From an uncultured Lachnospiraceae bacterium (GTDB lineage: Bacteria > Bacillota > Clostridia > Lachnospirales > Lachnospiraceae): a DNA stretch of 56,284 nt. Shown piece by piece: positions 1 through 8,734 of this stretch (within the stretch, counting starts at the first letter, position 1; the number at the start of each line of letters is the position of its first letter). The translations under genes and the position numbers were made by a program. Location of the stretch: assembly GCA_902780385.1 (NCBI GenBank), contig CACZFF010000021.1, forward strand, positions 1 through 56,284, in the 5' to 3' direction. A model generated the notes under the pieces. It saw nothing but the letters and a program-made list of their open reading frames with translations. It was not told where the DNA came from and did no database searches.

Positions 1-33
1 AAAAGCCAGATATCCATCATAAACATTTGTAAG

Positions 34-101
34 ACTAAACTCCACCCCCTTATTTGGAAAAAGTAAATTCCACGGAACGGATGTTCCGGGTGGAATTTAG
101 T
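34..101 (+). terminator. Hairpin with two alternative partners
   Basis: The arms AAATTCCAC (65-73) and GTGGAATTT (90-98) enclose an inner GGAAC/GTTCC stem and are followed by TTAGTTTTGC, which suits a terminator for a gene left of the window. The right arm can also pair, with one mismatch, to ACTAAACTCCACCC at 34-47, so two exclusive folds are possible. It lies about 370 bases before pgi, so a role there is doubtful. Confidence 0.4.
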
Positions 102-151
102 TTTGCAATTGAAGTTTTACCCAATTTTAAGAAACATAAACGCTACAAATC

Positions 152-181
152 TGGACAAGTTGCACACATATATTTTATAAT
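152..181 (+). promoter_or_regulatory. Sigma-70-type promoter candidate
   Basis: TGGACA (152-157) and TATAAT (176-181) are separated by 18 bases. It would give the pgi message a leader of almost 290 bases. No better match to the consensus was seen nearer pgi. Confidence 0.35.
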
Positions 182-212
182 TATGGGGAATGTGCCGAAC
201 CGCATCGCATAA

Positions 213-356
213 CTGATTTCAGAGGATCCGGAATCAGAAACCTTTGTTTTTCATTGTTTCTATGACAGATCTGATGCGAATGAAGCTATGTTTGATTCAC
301 CTGCGTATGATACCGGCACGCAAACTGTAGCTGCGGTATTCCTGCCCTATGCATAA
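213..356 (+). other. Short open stretch, possible gene remnant
   Basis: Forty-seven sense codons run from just after a stop to a TAA with no good start codon or ribosome-binding site. The reading has protein-like composition and ends TVAAVFLPYA. It could be the tail of a decayed gene or chance. No family was recognised. The rest of the 474 bases before pgi holds only the hairpin and promoter candidate listed separately. Confidence 0.2.
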
Positions 357-474
357 CGCATCTGAAATAAAGTAAACAGGGGGGCTGTTTACAGAGTACG
401 GATCGTTATACAACATCCCGTGACAGGCTGCTGTATGACTCATGTAAAAGCCTTAGTAAAGGAGGACATTTCAA

Positions 475-2058
475 ATGATTTCCTGGAAAAACCTGGACAC
501 ACTTGCTGTTTATGACAAGTTTCTGGCTCTGAAGGGCCGCGTCAACATCGTAGAGGCAATGGCCGGCGAAAGCGGCGCTGAGCGCGTAGCCAAGTACACC
601 GTTCCCATGGCACGCGGTATGCAGTACAATTTTGCTGCCAAGGCAGTCGACGATTATGCTCTCGAAGTCTTTCAGGAGCTCGCGGACGAGCAGCAGCTGA
701 TCGACAAATACAAAGCTCTCCTCGGCGGCGAAGTCATCAACACCGGTGAGAAACGTCTCGTTCTTCACCAGCTCTGCCGCGGACAGCTGGCAGGCGATGT
801 CATCGCCGACGGCGTCAACAAGCGCGATTTCTATACCTCCCAGCAGAAGAAAGCTGCGGACTTCGCCAACAAGGTCCATGCCGGTGAAATCACCAATGCC
901 GCAGGCGAGAAGTTTACCACCGCTGTACAGATCGGTATCGGCGGAAGCGACCTGGGGCCCCGCGCAATCTATCTGGCACTCGAGAACTGGGCAAAGACCA
1001 ACGACACCCTCAAGATGGAAGCCCGCTTCATCAGCAATGTCGACCCCGATGATGCTGCTGCGGTTCTGAAATCCGTTGATATTCCTCATACCCTGTTTAT
1101 CGTCGTTTCCAAGTCCGGCACGACTCTGGAGACTCTGACCAATGAATCCTTTGTGCGCGATGCTCTTCGCAACGCAGGCGTAGATCCTTCCAGGCATATG
1201 CTCGCCGTCACCAGCGAGACATCCCCGCTGGCTTCCAGCACCGATTATCTGGAAGCATTCTTCATGGATGACTACATCGGCGGACGTTATTCTTCCTCCT
1301 CCTGCGTCGGCGCCGTGATCCTCTCCCTGGCATTCGGTCCCGAGATTTATGCGCGTGTCATGAACGGCGCTTCCGAAGGCGACAAGACCGCCCTCAACCC
1401 CGACATCCGTCAGAACGCAGCTCTTCTCGACGCTCTGATCGGCGCTTATGAGCGCAATGTCGAAGGCTATCTCTGCACCGCGGTTCTGCCTTATTCCCAG
1501 GCTCTGCACCGCTTCCCTGCTCACCTGCAGCAGCTCGACATGGAGTCCAACGGCAAGTCCGTCAACCGCTTCGGCGAGCCTGTCAACTATGAGACAGGCC
1601 CCGTTATCTTCGGTGAGCCCGGCACCAACGGCCAGCACTCCTTCTATCAGCTCCTGCATCAGGGCACCAGCATTGTTCCCATGCAGTTTGTCGGCTACAA
1701 AGACAGCCAGATCGGCATGGATGTCGATATCCAGGGCAGCACCAGCCAGAAGAAGCTGTGCGCAAACGTCGTCGCCCAGATCATGGCCTTCGCATGCGGC
1801 AAGGATGACGAGAATCCCAACAAGGCATTCGCCGGCGGCCGTCCTTCCAGCATCATCATCGGCGACCAGCTCTATCCCGAATCCCTCGGCGTACTGCTGG
1901 CCCACTTCGAGAACAAGGTTATGTTCCAGGGCTTCATCTGGAATGTCAACAGCTTCGACCAGGAAGGCGTTCAGCTCGGCAAGCTCCTCGCAAAGCGCGT
2001 CCTTGCACACGATACCGACGGTGCCCTCAAGGCCTACGCAGATCTGTTTGAGATCTGA
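475..2058 (+). CDS. pgi: Glucose-6-phosphate isomerase
   Basis: This cytosolic enzyme interconverts glucose-6-phosphate and fructose-6-phosphate in glycolysis and gluconeogenesis. The 527-residue product has the sugar-phosphate-binding SKSGTT segment, the family signature DYIGGRYSSSS, the active-site stretch GEPGTNGQHSFYQL that carries the ring-opening histidine, and a C-terminal QLGKLLAKR that carries the conserved lysine. The length is normal for the long bacterial form. The start is fixed by GGAGG at 461-465, nine bases before ATG. Codon use is strongly biased towards C-ending codons, as in fhs, which suggests high expression. It stands alone and is closed by a strong terminator. A long open frame on the opposite strand is only a shadow of this biased gene. 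Confidence 0.98.
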   Translation: MISWKNLDTLAVYDKFLALKGRVNIVEAMAGESGAERVAKYTVPMARGMQYNFAAKAVDDYALEVFQELADEQQLIDKYKALLGGEVINTGEKRLVLHQLCRGQLAGDVIADGVNKRDFYTSQQKKAADFANKVHAGEITNAAGEKFTTAVQIGIGGSDLGPRAIYLALENWAKTNDTLKMEARFISNVDPDDAAAVLKSVDIPHTLFIVVSKSGTTLETLTNESFVRDALRNAGVDPSRHMLAVTSETSPLASSTDYLEAFFMDDYIGGRYSSSSCVGAVILSLAFGPEIYARVMNGASEGDKTALNPDIRQNAALLDALIGAYERNVEGYLCTAVLPYSQALHRFPAHLQQLDMESNGKSVNRFGEPVNYETGPVIFGEPGTNGQHSFYQLLHQGTSIVPMQFVGYKDSQIGMDVDIQGSTSQKKLCANVVAQIMAFACGKDDENPNKAFAGGRPSSIIIGDQLYPESLGVLLAHFENKVMFQGFIWNVNSFDQEGVQLGKLLAKRVLAHDTDGALKAYADLFEI

Positions 2059-2107
2059 TCGTCAACATATGCCGCACAGACCGGCTGATTAAATACTGAA
2101 AAACAAT

Positions 2108-2153
2108 ACGCCGCGGACAGACTGCACTGCAGTTTTGTCCGCGGCGTCTGTTT
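2108..2153 (+). terminator. Rho-independent terminator of pgi
   Basis: Perfect 11-base arms ACGCCGCGGAC and GTCCGCGGCGT flank an inner ACTGCA/TGCAGT pairing. CTGTTTTCTT follows the stem. Confidence 0.8.
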
Positions 2154-2209
2154 TCTTCAAAGCATGCCGCCCTTCAGTATTCAGGCATTGCTCCGCGTCC
2201 CGGACGCTC

Positions 2210-2845
2210 TCAGACCGCTCCAGACATTCGGAATCCCTCCGGACCAGTCAATTGCAGATAACCGGATTCTGTAACAAGCCGGGGAATCCTGCGGTCCGTC
2301 TCCTCTGTGGCAATCTCCTCCAGCTCCTGCAGGTCAAACGCAGCCATTATGAGAATGGTTTCCGGTCTGCAGAGTGCCAGAAACCTGTCATAATATCCCG
2401 CCCCATGACCGCATCTGTTTCCTTTGCGGTCAAAGGCGACGCAGGGAACGAGGATCAAATCCATCTGCTCCGGCAGAAGGATCTCTGATCGATCCAGGTC
2501 CGGCTCTGTGATGCCATAAGCCCCGCGGCGCCAGGCATCCTCTCCCTGCGGGACAGCAGCCTTCATGATCCCGTGCGGAAGAGAAACCGGATAGGCGACC
2601 TTCCTGCCGGACTCTTCCATCCGCTTGTTGAAGCGGTCCACATTGGCCTCCTCCGGCATCGCCCGGTAGGAAAAGACTGTCTTCACATCCTGAAAATTTC
2701 CTCTCTCGAGCAGTGTCTCCAGATGCCGGCAGATTGCCCTGCTTTTCTCAGCACACTCCTCCCGGGTAAGCTCCCGTCTCCTCGCAGCAATCGTTTTCCG
2801 CTGTTCTTTTTTACGCAAATAGATTTCATTTTTGTCTGAAAACAC
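2210..2845 (-). CDS. 5-formyltetrahydrofolate cyclo-ligase
   Basis: The enzyme uses ATP to turn 5-formyl-THF into 5,10-methenyl-THF, recovering stored folate for the one-carbon pool. The 211-residue protein begins with the Lys/Arg-rich helix typical of the family and has the signature VPCVAFDRKGNRCGHGAGYY, in which the GxGxGYYDR-type loop binds nucleotide and substrate. The start is GTG, six bases after GGGAGG. Length is slightly above the usual 180-200. It is convergent with pgi and divergent from fhs. Its product feeds the same methenyl-THF pool as fchA and folD nearby, so the location makes metabolic sense. Only the exact start is uncertain. Confidence 0.93.
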   Translation of the reverse strand: MFSDKNEIYLRKKEQRKTIAARRRELTREECAEKSRAICRHLETLLERGNFQDVKTVFSYRAMPEEANVDRFNKRMEESGRKVAYPVSLPHGIMKAAVPQGEDAWRRGAYGITEPDLDRSEILLPEQMDLILVPCVAFDRKGNRCGHGAGYYDRFLALCRPETILIMAAFDLQELEEIATEETDRRIPRLVTESGYLQLTGPEGFRMSGAV

Positions 2846-3149
2846 TGACTGCCTCCCAATCCTTTGATCTTAACAACATTGTATAGGAAATCGTCGAATT
2901 GCGCACCTTTCAGTTCATTTTTACGCCATAATCCGCCTCTGTCTTAACCATTTCCACATTTATTTTCAGAAAAACCATGAAAAATCGTACAATTTGTGAA
3001 TTCCATTTCAGTAAAAGACTGTGTTACTCTATAGGCAGACAGTACAGATGCGTTTTTCGCACTACGGGATGTACGGAAATATTTCATCCTGGCATAAGGA
3101 AATTAATGATAAAAAGTTCCACCACATATGCAAAAGGAGGCATACCACC
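2846..3149. other. Divergent intergenic region before fhs
   Basis: No gene is seen in these 304 bases. They must hold the promoters for the cyclo-ligase (leftward) and fhs (rightward), but no convincing -35/-10 pair was found. A tetrahydrofolate riboswitch was looked for by eye and not recognised. An upstream in-frame ATG could add 43 residues to Fhs, but the strong ribosome-binding site at 3133-3140 argues against it. Confidence 0.6.
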
Positions 3150-4826
3150 ATGGGATTTAAGTCCGATATTGAGATTGCACAGGAAGCGCAGCCTAAGAAG
3201 ATTACTGAGATTGCGGCAGGACTGGGCATTGACGAGAAGTATATCGAGCAGTACGGCCACTACAAGGCAAAGATCGATTACAACTATCTCAAAGATCACG
3301 CAGACGCTCCGGACGGAAAACTGATCCTCGTGACCGCGATCACCCCCACCCCCGCAGGTGAGGGCAAGACCACGACCAGTGTCGGTCTGGCAGACGGTCT
3401 CCGCGCCATCGGCAAGAAGACAGTTGTCGCTCTCCGCGAGCCCTCTCTGGGACCGGTCTTCGGCATCAAGGGCGGCGCTGCAGGCGGCGGCTATGCTCAG
3501 GTCATTCCCATGGAGGATATCAACCTCCACTTCACAGGTGATTTCCACGCCATCGGCGCGGCAAACAACCTGCTCGCGGCCATGCTCGACAACCACATCC
3601 AGCAGGGCAACTCCCTCGGCATCGATGTCAAGCAGATCACCTGGAAGCGCGCAGTCGATATGAACGACCGCCAACTCAGAAATATCGTCGACGGCCTCGG
3701 CGGCAGAATGCAGGGCGTCCCCAGAGAGGACGGCTTCGAGATCACCGTTGCCTCCGAAATCATGGCGATCCTCTGCCTGGCCAGTGATATCACCGACCTC
3801 AAGGCACGCCTGGGCAGAACCATTGTCGCCTACACCTATGACGGCAAGCCCGTCACAGCTCATGACCTGCACGCAGAAGGCGCAATGGCAGCCCTCCTCA
3901 AGGATGCCCTCAAGCCCAACCTGGTACAGACCCTCGAGCACACACCCGCCTTTATCCACGGCGGCCCCTTCGCCAACATCGCACACGGCTGCAACAGCGT
4001 GACCGCGACCAGAATGGCACTCAAGCTCAGTGATTATACCGTCACAGAGGCCGGCTTCGCAGCAGACCTGGGCGCCGAGAAGTTCCTCGACATCAAGTGC
4101 CGTCTGGCAGACCTGCATCCCAGCGCAGTTGTTCTTGTAGCCACTGTCCGCGCCCTGAAGTATCACGGCGGCGTTCCCAAGGCAGACCTGAACAACAAGA
4201 ACCTGGAAGCACTGGAGAAGGGTCTTCCCAACCTGCTCCAGCATATCGACAACATCAAGAACGTATTCGGTCTCCCCTGCGTCGTGGCGATCAACGCTTT
4301 CCCGACCGACACCAAGGAAGAACTCGACCTGGTCGAGGCCAAGTGCAGAGAGCTGGGCGTCAATGTCGCTCTGTCCGAAGTATGGGCAAAGGGCGGCGAA
4401 GGCGGCAAGGCTCTGGCACAGGAAGTCGTCCGTCTCTGCGAAGAGCCCAATGATTTCCGCCAGTCCTATCCTCTCGATGCCACTATCGAAGAGAAGCTCG
4501 ACATGATCTGCAGAAAGATCTATCACGCAGACGGCGTGCAGCTGGTCGGCAATGCCGTCAAGCAGGTCAAGCAGCTGACAGACCTCGGTTTCGCGGGACT
4601 TCCCATCTGCATGGCCAAGACCCAGTACTCCTTCTCCGACGATCCGGCACTGCTGGGTGCTCCCAAGGGCTTTACCGTCTCCGTGCGCAACCTCAAGGTC
4701 AGCGCGGGCGCAGGCTTCATCGTTGCCCTGACCGGTGACATCATGACCATGCCCGGACTTCCCAAGGTTCCTGCGGCTGAGAGAATCGATGTCGACGAGA
4801 ACGGCGTTATCAGCGGCCTGTTCTGA
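3150..4826 (+). CDS. fhs: Formate-tetrahydrofolate ligase
   Basis: The enzyme activates formate with ATP and THF to form 10-formyl-THF, the entry step of the methyl branch of the Wood-Ljungdahl pathway and a general C1 source. The 558-residue product matches the usual length. Its phosphate-binding loop TPAGEGKTT is at residues 67-75, and [13 protein letters not shown] and the C-terminal [11 protein letters not shown] segment are family hallmarks. AAAAGGAGG lies nine bases before the chosen ATG. fchA and folD follow in the same direction, giving successive pathway steps, although a mobile element now separates fhs from fchA. Codon use is highly biased, suggesting abundant protein. Confidence 0.98.
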   Translation: MGFKSDIEIAQEAQPKKITEIAAGLGIDEKYIEQYGHYKAKIDYNYLKDHADAPDGKLILVTAITPTPAGEGKTTTSVGLADGLRAIGKKTVVALREPSLGPVFGIKGGAAGGGYAQVIPMEDINLHFTGDFHAIGAANNLLAAMLDNHIQQGNSLGIDVKQITWKRAVDMNDRQLRNIVDGLGGRMQGVPREDGFEITVASEIMAILCLASDITDLKARLGRTIVAYTYDGKPVTAHDLHAEGAMAALLKDALKPNLVQTLEHTPAFIHGGPFANIAHGCNSVTATRMALKLSDYTVTEAGFAADLGAEKFLDIKCRLADLHPSAVVLVATVRALKYHGGVPKADLNNKNLEALEKGLPNLLQHIDNIKNVFGLPCVVAINAFPTDTKEELDLVEAKCRELGVNVALSEVWAKGGEGGKALAQEVVRLCEEPNDFRQSYPLDATIEEKLDMICRKIYHADGVQLVGNAVKQVKQLTDLGFAGLPICMAKTQYSFSDDPALLGAPKGFTVSVRNLKVSAGAGFIVALTGDIMTMPGLPKVPAAERIDVDENGVISGLF

Positions 4827-4871
4827 TCGAAATACTGACTGAAATACTGATTGAAATATTGATCGAAATCA
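4824..4871 (+). repeat. Four 12-bp tandem repeats at the fhs stop codon
   Basis: The unit TGAYYGAAATAY occurs four times without gaps. The TGA of the first unit is the stop codon of fhs, and every later unit puts another TGA in the same frame. No coding role is evident. Confidence 0.85.
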
Positions 4872-4882
4872 TATCCAATCAC

Positions 4883-5034
4883 GTTACAGTACACGCCCTC
4901 TCGAAGGGCGTGTACATGTAACGTTGCGAAAATCGCATTCCAATGCGCTGCGCGCGCGATTTTCGCCGTTCAACTCGGGTTTTGCGCAAAAGCGCGCAAA
5001 ACACCTCGCGTTTCAGGTGAGTCTCTACTGTAAC
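4883..5034 (+). mobile_element. 152-bp MITE-like element, copy 1
   Basis: Ends are GTTACAGTA and TACTGTAAC, exact inverted repeats. The 8-bp sequence CCAATCAC sits immediately outside both ends (4875-4882 and 5035-5042), the mark of transposition. Inside are four hairpins: GTACACGCCCT/AGGGCGTGTAC, GCGAAAATCGC/GCGATTTTCGC, GTTTTGCGC/GCGCAAAAC and CACCT/AGGTG. There is no transposase gene, so movement must have been driven in trans. A second copy is at 13531 and a truncated one near 25.0 kb. Confidence 0.88.
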
Positions 5035-5106
5035 CCAATCACCACAATCCTCCATCTGTCCGGATTGCAAATATTGAAAAAAACAATTTCCTATAGGATA
5101 ATAAGT

Positions 5107-5149
5107 GTGCCTGCGTCCGCCGGATCCGTTAACCGGCAGATGCAGGCAC
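5107..5149 (+). other. Stem-loop ahead of fchA
   Basis: GTGCCTGC pairs with GCAGGCAC and an inner GCCGG pairs with CCGGC. No U-run follows, so it is more likely a leader structure than a terminator. It lies between the mobile element and fchA. Confidence 0.45.
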
Positions 5150-5234
5150 ATTCCATAATGCAGTACAATCCTCTGAAAGAATCTGAAGTAAAATTGACAA
5201 GGTGCACATCGCTGCGCCCCGCATGGTGAATTCT

Positions 5235-5855
5235 ATGAAAATGATCGAAAAAACTGTCACTGCCTTTACCGAAGAACTTGCCTCCCCTGCTCCCGTACCG
5301 GGCGGCGGCGGTGCCAGCGCCCTGGCCGGCGCCATCGGCATCTCCCTGGGAGACATGGTCGGTGAACTCACGACAGGCAAGAAAAAATACGCAGATGTCG
5401 AAGAAGACATTCAGGCCCTGATGAAACGTGCACAGGCTCTCCGCGTAAAACTCCTTGGCTTTGTGGACGGAGACGCGGAAGCTTTTGCCCCTCTGGCAAA
5501 AGCCTACGGCATTCCCAAAGATGATCCCACTCGCGGCGCTGTCATGGAAAGCGCCCTGCAGGTCGCCTGCAGCGTACCCATGGATATCCTGCGCACCTGC
5601 GCCGATGCCATTGACATCATCGGGGAATTTGCCGCCAAGGGTTCCCGTCTGGCGGTTTCCGATGCAGGCTGCGGTGCCATCCTCTGCAAGGCTGCCATGC
5701 AGGCCGCTTCCCTCAACATTTACATCAACACAAAATCAATGAAAGACCGTGCCTTGGCACAGGCACTTGAAGCGGAAGCGGATGCCCTGCTCTCAGGATA
5801 TACACAGAAGGCTGATGACATCTTCAACTCTGTGATGGCCGGAATCCGCAGCTGA
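5235..5855 (+). CDS. fchA: Methenyltetrahydrofolate cyclohydrolase
   Basis: This enzyme of the formiminotransferase-cyclodeaminase family interconverts 5,10-methenyl-THF and 10-formyl-THF. The 206-residue product has the family N-terminus KTVTAFTEELASPAPVPGGG, with PGGG near residues 22-25, and the all-helical body rich in Ala and Gly, and it is of normal length. Alternative starts are ATG at 5223 and GTG at 5202. The ATG at 5235 was chosen by family alignment and has a GGTGA five bases upstream. It lies between fhs and folD. Because the neighbouring FolD lacks residues needed for the cyclohydrolase step, this gene probably supplies that activity. The leader contains a stem-loop. Confidence 0.92.
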   Translation: MKMIEKTVTAFTEELASPAPVPGGGGASALAGAIGISLGDMVGELTTGKKKYADVEEDIQALMKRAQALRVKLLGFVDGDAEAFAPLAKAYGIPKDDPTRGAVMESALQVACSVPMDILRTCADAIDIIGEFAAKGSRLAVSDAGCGAILCKAAMQAASLNIYINTKSMKDRALAQALEAEADALLSGYTQKADDIFNSVMAGIRS

Positions 5856-5947
5856 AACCCGACATTACCGGTAACAACCTGACCATGTTAAAAACCTCTC
5901 GATTCCGAACCTCTAAGACTGACAAAACCGAAAGAAAGGAACTGTTT

Positions 5948-6802
5948 ATGGCAAGAATACTAAAAGGCAAAGAAGTCGCCGACGCCCTGACCGCAAAGAT
6001 GCAGCAGGATGCACAGGCGCTGAAAGAAGCCGGCATCACACCCACCCTCTGTATCTTTCGGGTAGGAGAACGCCCCGATGACCTCGCCTATGAGCGCGGA
6101 GCGGCAAAGCGGGCCGAGACCGTTGGCATCGCCGTAAAAAAGGTGATCCTTCCCGCCGACGTGTCACAGGAGGTCTTTGACCAGACTCTGCAGAGCGTCA
6201 ACGAAGACGACACCATCCACGGCATCCTTCTCTTCCGTCCCCTTCCGGGACATCTGGACAACGAGAAGGCCCGGCAGATGCTCAATCCCGCCAAGGATAT
6301 CGACGGCTGTACGGACCTGTCTCTGGCAGGTGTTTTTACAAATACAAAGACAGGCTTTCCGCCCTGCACAGCTCAGGCGGCCATGGAGATCCTCCACCAC
6401 TTCAATATTCCGATCAAGGGCAGAAAAGCGGCTGTCATCGGCCGTTCTCTGGTCATCGGCCGCCCGGTCGGCATGATGCTGATGCATGAAAACGCCACCG
6501 TCGTCAACTGCCACACACGCACCGTCGACGTACCCTCGATCACCCGGCAGGCAGACATTCTGATCGCTGCTTCCGGACAGCTCCACAGTGTCACAAAGGA
6601 TTACACCAATCCACAGCAGGTCGTCATCGATGTCGGCATCAACTGGGATGAAGAAAAAGGCGGTATTTCCGGAGATGTTGCTTTCGAAGAAGTCGAACCC
6701 TTCGTACAGGCCATCACACCTGTCCCCGGCGGCGTCGGCAGTGTCACCTCCTGTGTCCTGATCGGACATGTGATCGAAGCTGCGAAAAGAGCCGCAAAAT
6801 AA
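5948..6802 (+). CDS. folD: Methylene-THF dehydrogenase, cyclohydrolase residues lost
   Basis: FolD normally oxidises 5,10-methylene-THF to methenyl-THF with NAD(P) and then hydrolyses it to 10-formyl-THF. The 284-residue product has a Rossmann segment (VIGRSLVIGRPVGMML) and the C-terminal ITPVPGGVGSVT motif. An ungapped alignment to E. coli FolD from memory puts Ala52 where the catalytic lysine (Lys54, four residues after Tyr) should be, and Phe96 where the conserved Gln98 of VQLPLP should be. The Asp119 equivalent is kept. I infer a dehydrogenase with little or no cyclohydrolase activity, partnered by fchA 92 bases upstream. The start follows GAAAGGA. An in-frame extension of 21 codons upstream is unlikely. 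Confidence 0.93.
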   Translation: MARILKGKEVADALTAKMQQDAQALKEAGITPTLCIFRVGERPDDLAYERGAAKRAETVGIAVKKVILPADVSQEVFDQTLQSVNEDDTIHGILLFRPLPGHLDNEKARQMLNPAKDIDGCTDLSLAGVFTNTKTGFPPCTAQAAMEILHHFNIPIKGRKAAVIGRSLVIGRPVGMMLMHENATVVNCHTRTVDVPSITRQADILIAASGQLHSVTKDYTNPQQVVIDVGINWDEEKGGISGDVAFEEVEPFVQAITPVPGGVGSVTSCVLIGHVIEAAKRAAK

Positions 6803-6897
6803 GGGTTTAAACAGCAGGTAACAGAAAAACACAAAAACACCGGCCGCGTTTGTCTGTTCTCCGATAAAGAAACGGGGTCTTCTACAACGCGCCAAAA

Positions 6898-6933
6898 GGA
6901 ACCGGCAGAATGCTGTACACTCTGTCCGGTTCC
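6898..6933 (+). other. Stem-loop touching a ribosome-binding site
   Basis: GGAACCGG pairs with CCGGTTCC, extended by CAGA/TCTG. The Shine-Dalgarno GGAAAG of the next gene begins at the base after the stem. It could close the folD message or modulate translation of the phosphatase. No U-run follows. Confidence 0.45.
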
Positions 6934-6949
6934 GGAAAGAATAAAGACT

Positions 6950-7537
6950 ATGAAAATCTGGATCACCCGCCACGGGCAGACTGACCTCAACCGCACAAGA
7001 CGCATGCAGGGGAGGGTCGAATGCCCTCTCAACAAAAAGGGGATCGCCCAGGCGAAGCAATCCCGCAAAAACATAGGAGACATCCGCTTTGACGCCGTCT
7101 ACGCCAGTCCCCTTCAGCGCGCGCAGATGACGGGATCCATCATCGGAGGCGTCGATGTCTCCGAAATCATCGTGGACCCGCGTCTGATCGAGACCGATTT
7201 CGGCAAATACGAGAAGCGCAAATATTATCTGATGGGGCCTGCAATGACAGCCTACTGGGTCATGCCGAAGCTTTTCCCTGCCCCGCCCACTGTCGAGACG
7301 ATCGCATCAATGAAGGAAAGAGCGGCCTCTTTCCTGAAAGATCTTGAAAAGCACAGCGAATACGAAAATGTACTCGTCGCCTGCCACGGCGGCATCATGC
7401 GCGCTCTGTGCGGCTACCTGGACGATGCACCGGACGGACTTCACTGGGAACGGGCAAAAAACTGCGAGATCCGCGTGTACGAATACAAGGACGGAAAGCA
7501 TACATTTTTGAAGTCCTACATCCCGGAAAAAATATAA
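6950..7537 (+). CDS. Histidine phosphatase family protein
   Basis: This 195-residue cytosolic protein belongs to the phosphoglycerate mutase-like superfamily, whose members hydrolyse phosphate esters through a phosphohistidine. The N-terminal RHGQTDLN holds the catalytic His8, the conserved glutamate is in RLIETDFGKYEKR, and the second histidine is in ACHGGIMRAL. The length is typical of the small CobC/GpmB-like class. The substrate cannot be assigned, since such proteins include broad sugar-phosphate phosphatases and alpha-ribazole phosphatase, and there are no cobalamin genes here. It follows folD by 147 bases and precedes a lipoprotein by 29. Confidence 0.9.
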   Translation: MKIWITRHGQTDLNRTRRMQGRVECPLNKKGIAQAKQSRKNIGDIRFDAVYASPLQRAQMTGSIIGGVDVSEIIVDPRLIETDFGKYEKRKYYLMGPAMTAYWVMPKLFPAPPTVETIASMKERAASFLKDLEKHSEYENVLVACHGGIMRALCGYLDDAPDGLHWERAKNCEIRVYEYKDGKHTFLKSYIPEKI

Positions 7538-7566
7538 AAAGATTACTTGAGAAAGGGATCAGAATA

Positions 7567-8430
7567 ATGAAAAAAGTCATCTCCGTCTTTTTAATGATGA
7601 TGATTCTTTCCGGCCTGACAGCCTGCGGGCAAAAAAACAATGGTTCCGGAGGAGAAACTGAAAATGCCCCCGAAACCACTGTTGAATCAACTGCGGAAGC
7701 TTCCGCTGATACTGCTTCCGAAACCACTACTGAAACCACTGCTAAAACCGATGCTGAAACCGACTCAGAAATGTCTCAGACCGCTGAAAGCATACCGACA
7801 GCCGCGCCGCAAGGCAGCACCGCTGAAGTTCCGGCAGCACAGAATGTACTGCCTGAGGAAGAGCAGCGCCGCATTCTGGAGGAAAACCGCAGTCTCTGGA
7901 CTTTCGACGAGGGCGAGTATTCTCCGGACTGGTACTATACCTTTACTGACCTGGACCACAACGGGCTTTTGGAGGTCCTTTCCGCCTCCACACAGGGCAG
8001 CGGCATTTTTACCTATGCTCATTTTTATGAGGTTCTGCCCGATGGCTCCGGCATCAGGAACCTGTATCACGCCGATGTGGAAATACAGGTGCCGGATGAC
8101 TGGCCGGAAATTATTCTGGAAACGATCCCCTGCTATTACGACAAAGCTTCCGATCGTTACTACTACATTTGCACAAACAGCACACGGGACGGGGCTGCAC
8201 ACGCTGTATCCCGGATTGCAGCGCTCTGCCTGAAGGACGGGGCTGCGGAATGGGAGTATCTGGCATCCATGGAGACTCAGGTCACCGAAGATGGTAAGCA
8301 GAAGTCCTGGCTGGACAGCAGCGGAAATCCCATCACAGAGGAAGACTACAACAAGACTGCGGACAGCCGCTTTGCAGGCATGGAACAGTCCGAACTCAAA
8401 CTGGACTGGATCAGCGGTACATCGCAGTAA
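7567..8430 (+). CDS. Putative secreted lipoprotein with Thr/Glu-rich linker
   Basis: A 287-residue protein of unknown function. It has a signal peptide ending in the lipobox LTAC (cleavage before Cys about residue 20), so it should be lipid-anchored outside the membrane. Residues of about 30-80 form a low-complexity Thr/Glu/Ala linker (repeats like ETTTETTAKT), followed by a folded domain beginning near QRRILEENRSLW. The folded part contains FTDLDHNGLLEVLSAS, a Ca-binding-like DxDxNG segment also seen in other Clostridial lipoproteins. A modest GGGAT lies before the ATG. It may be co-transcribed with the phosphatase. I do not recognise a named family. Confidence 0.85.
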   Translation: MKKVISVFLMMMILSGLTACGQKNNGSGGETENAPETTVESTAEASADTASETTTETTAKTDAETDSEMSQTAESIPTAAPQGSTAEVPAAQNVLPEEEQRRILEENRSLWTFDEGEYSPDWYYTFTDLDHNGLLEVLSASTQGSGIFTYAHFYEVLPDGSGIRNLYHADVEIQVPDDWPEIILETIPCYYDKASDRYYYICTNSTRDGAAHAVSRIAALCLKDGAAEWEYLASMETQVTEDGKQKSWLDSSGNPITEEDYNKTADSRFAGMEQSELKLDWISGTSQ

Positions 8431-8493
8431 AGTGTAAAGTGCGATACGGGCCGCGTCATAAACGACCTGTCATAAAAGGCAGGTACACATACT

Positions 8494-8709
8494 TCAATGC
8501 CTGATTCCGGGCTCTGTCATGCTGACGGGATCCAGAATCCGGGACAGCTCCTCAGGCTCCATGATCTTTTCTTCCAGAATGATTTCCCGCACCGGCCGGT
8601 TCTGTTTCAATGCTTTTTTGGCAATATCCGCCGCACGCTGATAACCAATGACGGGAGCGAGCGTTGTCATCTTTCCCGCCGTGGGGATCACATCGTTTGT
8701 AGACTGACC
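8494..8709 (-). pseudogene. Aspartase/fumarase-family remnant
   Basis: Reading leftward, GQSTNDVIPTAGKMT, the substrate-binding segment found near residue 140 of aspartate ammonia-lyases and class II fumarases, is joined directly to TTLAPVIGYQRAADIAKKAL and ending ILDPVSMTEPGI, which is the extreme C-terminus of such enzymes. About 250 central residues are missing, and there is no N-terminus. The reading frame runs on to the right into the phosphatase gene's end, which is coincidental. It is a deletion relic and cannot be active. Aspartase is slightly favoured over fumarase by the tail sequence. Confidence 0.8.
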
Positions 8710-8734
8710 GGACCAAAACCTGTACGGATTACAG

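Noticed and set aside
406-2010. Long open frame antisense to pgi
   Set aside because: It lies entirely within the biased coding pattern of pgi and has no ribosome-binding site or family features.
2846-3149. Tetrahydrofolate riboswitch upstream of fhs
   Set aside because: No matching conserved core was recognised; a covariance search would be needed to be sure.
3084-4526. Long antisense open frame over fhs
   Set aside because: Same cause: C-ending codon bias in fhs leaves the complement open. Product composition is not protein-like.
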